Source: DUOJ01 sp041676265
GTDB lineage: Bacteria; Spirochaetota; Spirochaetia; Sphaerochaetales; Sphaerochaetaceae
DNA length: 8,268 bases
Assembly (NCBI GenBank): GCA_041676265.1
Contig: JBAYSE010000073.1
Coordinates: 1-8,268 of the forward strand
Reading direction: 5' to 3'
A program made the translations under genes and the position numbers. The notes under the pieces were generated by a model that saw only the letters and a program-made list of their open reading frames with translations, was not told the origin of the DNA and did no database searches. Positions 5,953-8,268 of the stretch are shown here, piece by piece. Position 1 is the stretch's first letter, and the number at the start of each line of letters is the position of its first letter.

Positions 5953-7264
5953 CATTAGGGGGATCTACAATAGAGACTTCGACAAAGAGTTTGTCTACAA
6001 AGTAGGCTATTTTCTCACCACACTGTTACAAGCCGATGTGGTCGCCATTGGTCGCGATGTAAGGCTCTCAAGTGATGAGATTTTTAGCGCTCTAAGTCAA
6101 GGAATCATCGATAGTGGTTGCGATGTGTGGGACATCGGGTTGGCAACCACTCCTATGGTCTATTTCGCCACTGTCCATTTGGGGGTAAAGGCCTCTGTAC
6201 AAATAACTGCCAGCCACAACCCCGCCATTTATAACGGGCTTAAGATTTCACGCCAAGGCGCCCTGCCTGTCGGTCAGGACAGCGGTCTCAAAGAACTCGA
6301 GGAGATGGTCAATAGTGGCACTATCACAGTTAAGGAGAAAAAGGGAAAGATTGTTGCTAAACCGGTGAAAGAGGCTTACTTAGAATTCCTACGCCCTTAC
6401 GTGGGGGACTTTAGCGCTTTGAATATAACGGTGGACCTCTCACATGGGATGGCCAACCTCATCGCTAAAGACCTTTTAGGTTCCCAGCCTAACTACCTCT
6501 ACGACCATTTGGATGGCACTTTCCCGGCACATGAACCCAATCCCTTAGATGAAGGCAACCTCGTTGACATCAAAGCAGCTGTTAAGGCTAACCGTAGCGA
6601 CATTGGAGTTATCTTTGACGGGGATGCCGACAGAGTGATGTTTATTACCGAAGAGGGAGAATTTATCCAACCTGATTACATTACCGCTTTAATTGGGGAG
6701 TACTACCTCAGTCGTGAGAAGGGGACGGTTCTGCAAGATATCCGCACCAGCCGCTCCACTACCGAACACCTAGAGGAGTTAGGGGGTGAAGTGGTAACTT
6801 GGAAAGTCGGTCACGCTTTTGCCAAACTTAAACTGCGACAGATCGGAGGAATTTTCGGTGGAGAATTGGCCGGTCACTATTACTTTAGAGATTTCTTCCA
6901 CTGTGACTCAGGAATGTTAGCAGCCCTTTTGGTTTTGCAGTCGACGGTAAAACTAAAACAAGCGGGCAAAAGCCTCTCGGCTTGGCTTAAAGACCTGGTG
7001 GTGTATGCTAACAGCGGAGAGCTCAACTACAAGTTAGGGCAAAAAGATGCGGCTATGCAGGCTCTTTATGAGAAATATAGGGCTCTGGAGCCGAGTAAAA
7101 TCCTCGACTTCGATGGTTACAGAATTGAATTTCCCTCTTGGTGGTTTAATGTACGCAAGAGCAATACTGAGCCCTATTTACGATTAGTCGTCGAGGCTAA
7201 GAATAGAGAACTTTTAGAGGCTAAAGTTAAAGAGTTAACGGCCGTTATTGAAAGTTTTAAGTAA
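5930..7264 (+). CDS. manB: Phosphomannomutase/phosphoglucomutase (alpha-D-phosphohexomutase)
   Basis: This cytoplasmic enzyme interconverts hexose 6-phosphate and hexose 1-phosphate, providing mannose-1-P (for GDP-mannose) and/or glucose-1-P (for UDP-glucose). The 444 residues cover all four domains of the superfamily. The phosphoserine loop is TASHNP with S95. The Mg2+ loop is DGDADR with D230, D232 and D234. The sugar-specificity loop is GGELAGH at 310-316, continuing HYYFRDFFHCDSGM like ManB/CpsG phosphomannomutases. The phosphate-binding loop is RKSNTEPYLR at 409-418. All catalytic residues are present. The loop has A314 where GGExSGH is common, a mild variation. The start is GTG, 6 bases after GGGGGAGG, overlapping the previous gene by 23 bases. 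galE follows after 19 bases. Whether mannose or glucose phosphate is preferred cannot be settled from sequence. The gene symbol is the closest match, not a proven orthology. Confidence 0.95.
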   Translation: MGAFKAYDIRGIYNRDFDKEFVYKVGYFLTTLLQADVVAIGRDVRLSSDEIFSALSQGIIDSGCDVWDIGLATTPMVYFATVHLGVKASVQITASHNPAIYNGLKISRQGALPVGQDSGLKELEEMVNSGTITVKEKKGKIVAKPVKEAYLEFLRPYVGDFSALNITVDLSHGMANLIAKDLLGSQPNYLYDHLDGTFPAHEPNPLDEGNLVDIKAAVKANRSDIGVIFDGDADRVMFITEEGEFIQPDYITALIGEYYLSREKGTVLQDIRTSRSTTEHLEELGGEVVTWKVGHAFAKLKLRQIGGIFGGELAGHYYFRDFFHCDSGMLAALLVLQSTVKLKQAGKSLSAWLKDLVVYANSGELNYKLGQKDAAMQALYEKYRALEPSKILDFDGYRIEFPSWWFNVRKSNTEPYLRLVVEAKNRELLEAKVKELTAVIESFK

Positions 7265-7283
7265 AGAATTGATGAGGTGTTAG

Positions 7284-8261
7284 ATGAAAGTACTTTTGTG
7301 TGGTGGAGCAGGCTATATAGGAACCCATGTGGCTCTTGAATTTTTGAAGCGGGGCGATACTGTCGGGATCCTAGACGACTTTTCTAGTGGTCTGAGGAAA
7401 AATATACAAGAGGGGTCTCTCCTTTTTGAGGGGAGCATTCTGGATAAAGCACATTTGAACCATACTTTGCGGGCCGTTGAATGGGACTGTGTTATCCACC
7501 TAGCCGCTTTTAAAGCTGCAGGAGAGTCGATGTTAGACCCCGCTAAGTATGCCCATAATAATATAGGCGGGTCGCTACAGCTGATTGCTGCCTGTGTTGA
7601 ACATGACATTAAGAACTTCATCCTCTCCTCTTCGGCAGCTGTCTATGGAGAACCGGAGTACCTGCCTATCGATGAAGAGCATCCAACCAACCCTACCAAC
7701 TACTATGGTTATACTAAATTGGTTATCGAGGAAAATTTAGCTTGGTTTGCCACCCTTAAAGGGCTGAACTACGTCTCTTTACGCTACTTTAATGCCGCCG
7801 GTTACGACCTTGAGGGGCAGATGAAAGGCCTAGAGAGTAACCCTGCCAACCTTATTCCGGTTGTTATGGAGACGGCTTGTGGCCTTCGTCCCCTAGTGGA
7901 GATTTTTGGGGAAGACTACCCTACAAGCGATGGTACGGGGGTTAGAGATTACGTACACACCAGCGATTTAGCCGTGGCTCACGCCCTCGCCGCCGATTAC
8001 CTCGAGACCCATCAGGAGCCCTTAATCGTCAATCTCGGCAGTGAAAATGGCCTCAGCGTTCGGCAAATAATTGATGAGGCCCGTAGAGTTACCCAGCGGA
8101 CAATTCCTGAGAAGATCGTGGGGCGTAGAGCAGGAGACCCAGCACAATTGGTGGCCTCTTCTGCCCTAGCCGAAGAGAAGTTGGGCTGGAAGGCACGTTA
8201 TAGCTCGGTTAAAACTATTATTGAAACTACTTGGCGGGTTTACCAAGCAAATGAGGTGTAA
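7284..8261 (+). CDS. galE: UDP-glucose 4-epimerase (GalE)
   Basis: This NAD-dependent short-chain dehydrogenase/reductase interconverts UDP-glucose and UDP-galactose in the cytoplasm, feeding galactose catabolism (Leloir pathway) or galactose-containing glycans. It has 325 residues, close to the usual 325-340. It has the Rossmann dinucleotide motif GGAGYIG at 7-13, acidic DD at 31-32, and HLAAFKAAGES at 72-82, typical of GalE. The catalytic serine is in SSSAAVYG (about S117), and YxxxK is Y141/K145. RYFNAAG is at 167-173 and the substrate-region motif DGTGVRDYVH at 216-225. GAGG at 7274-7277 lies 6 bases before the ATG. It is the third gene after orf161 and manB, with a 19-base gap and no terminator between. 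No galK or galT is in view, so a role in polysaccharide precursor synthesis is as likely as galactose use. Confidence 0.97.
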   Translation: MKVLLCGGAGYIGTHVALEFLKRGDTVGILDDFSSGLRKNIQEGSLLFEGSILDKAHLNHTLRAVEWDCVIHLAAFKAAGESMLDPAKYAHNNIGGSLQLIAACVEHDIKNFILSSSAAVYGEPEYLPIDEEHPTNPTNYYGYTKLVIEENLAWFATLKGLNYVSLRYFNAAGYDLEGQMKGLESNPANLIPVVMETACGLRPLVEIFGEDYPTSDGTGVRDYVHTSDLAVAHALAADYLETHQEPLIVNLGSENGLSVRQIIDEARRVTQRTIPEKIVGRRAGDPAQLVASSALAEEKLGWKARYSSVKTIIETTWRVYQANEV

Positions 8262-8268
8262 TCTCTAT

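Noticed and set aside
7313..7621. A 102-codon minus-strand open frame inside galE
   Set aside because: It is opposite the NAD-binding and catalytic motifs of GalE, and its Ser/Ala/Pro-rich translation is a typical shadow.
1..8268. tRNA/rRNA genes, CRISPR arrays, insertion sequences, attachment sites, or a defence or mobile system
   Set aside because: No repeat-spacer pattern, transposase or integrase motif, terminal inverted repeats or cloverleaf-type sequence was seen. The window is almost fully occupied by ordinary metabolic, translation and transport genes.

Overview
The window is a compact bacterial chromosome segment of moderate GC content by eye. It holds seven complete protein genes and one partial gene, and no gap between genes exceeds about 135 bases. 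I saw no rRNA, tRNA, CRISPR array, insertion sequence or phage gene. The lineage cannot be fixed from the sequence alone. The genes have strong GGAGG-type ribosome binding sites, some non-ATG starts and sigma70-like promoters. A eukaryote-type GlnRS restricts the choice to bacteria that acquired glnS. A spirochaete is one possibility, but this is a weak guess.

Left part (1-1690): a minus-strand unit carries a MATE-family multidrug/cation antiporter (197-1555) and, 37 bases downstream, the start of a small membrane-anchored protein that begins with TTG and runs off the window (159 to 1). A spacer of about 130 bases separates this unit from glnS and holds a good glnS promoter. A short GC-rich hairpin abuts the glnS ribosome binding site.

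Middle (1691-5394): glnS (glutaminyl-tRNA synthetase) is followed 19 bases later by an amidohydrolase-2-type metal-dependent hydrolase of unknown substrate, probably on the same transcript. A minus-strand gene converges on the hydrolase and overlaps its 3' end by 32 bases. It encodes a shortened, motif-degenerate relative of the RlmI-type rRNA methyltransferases.

Right part (5395-8268): a divergent spacer of 72 bases carries a TTGCCT-17-TATGAT promoter. This drives a tight plus-strand operon of a 161-residue protein of unknown function, a phosphomannomutase/phosphoglucomutase (GTG start, overlapping the preceding gene by 23 bases) and a UDP-glucose 4-epimerase (galE). The last two supply hexose-1-phosphates and UDP-galactose/UDP-glucose for glycan or polysaccharide synthesis. 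The unknown protein is translationally tied to them.

Nothing in the window amounts to a clear new defence or mobile system. The items most worth a second look are the altered RlmI-like protein, the unknown protein coupled to the sugar-nucleotide genes, the hydrolase paired with glnS, and the hairpin next to the glnS ribosome binding site.
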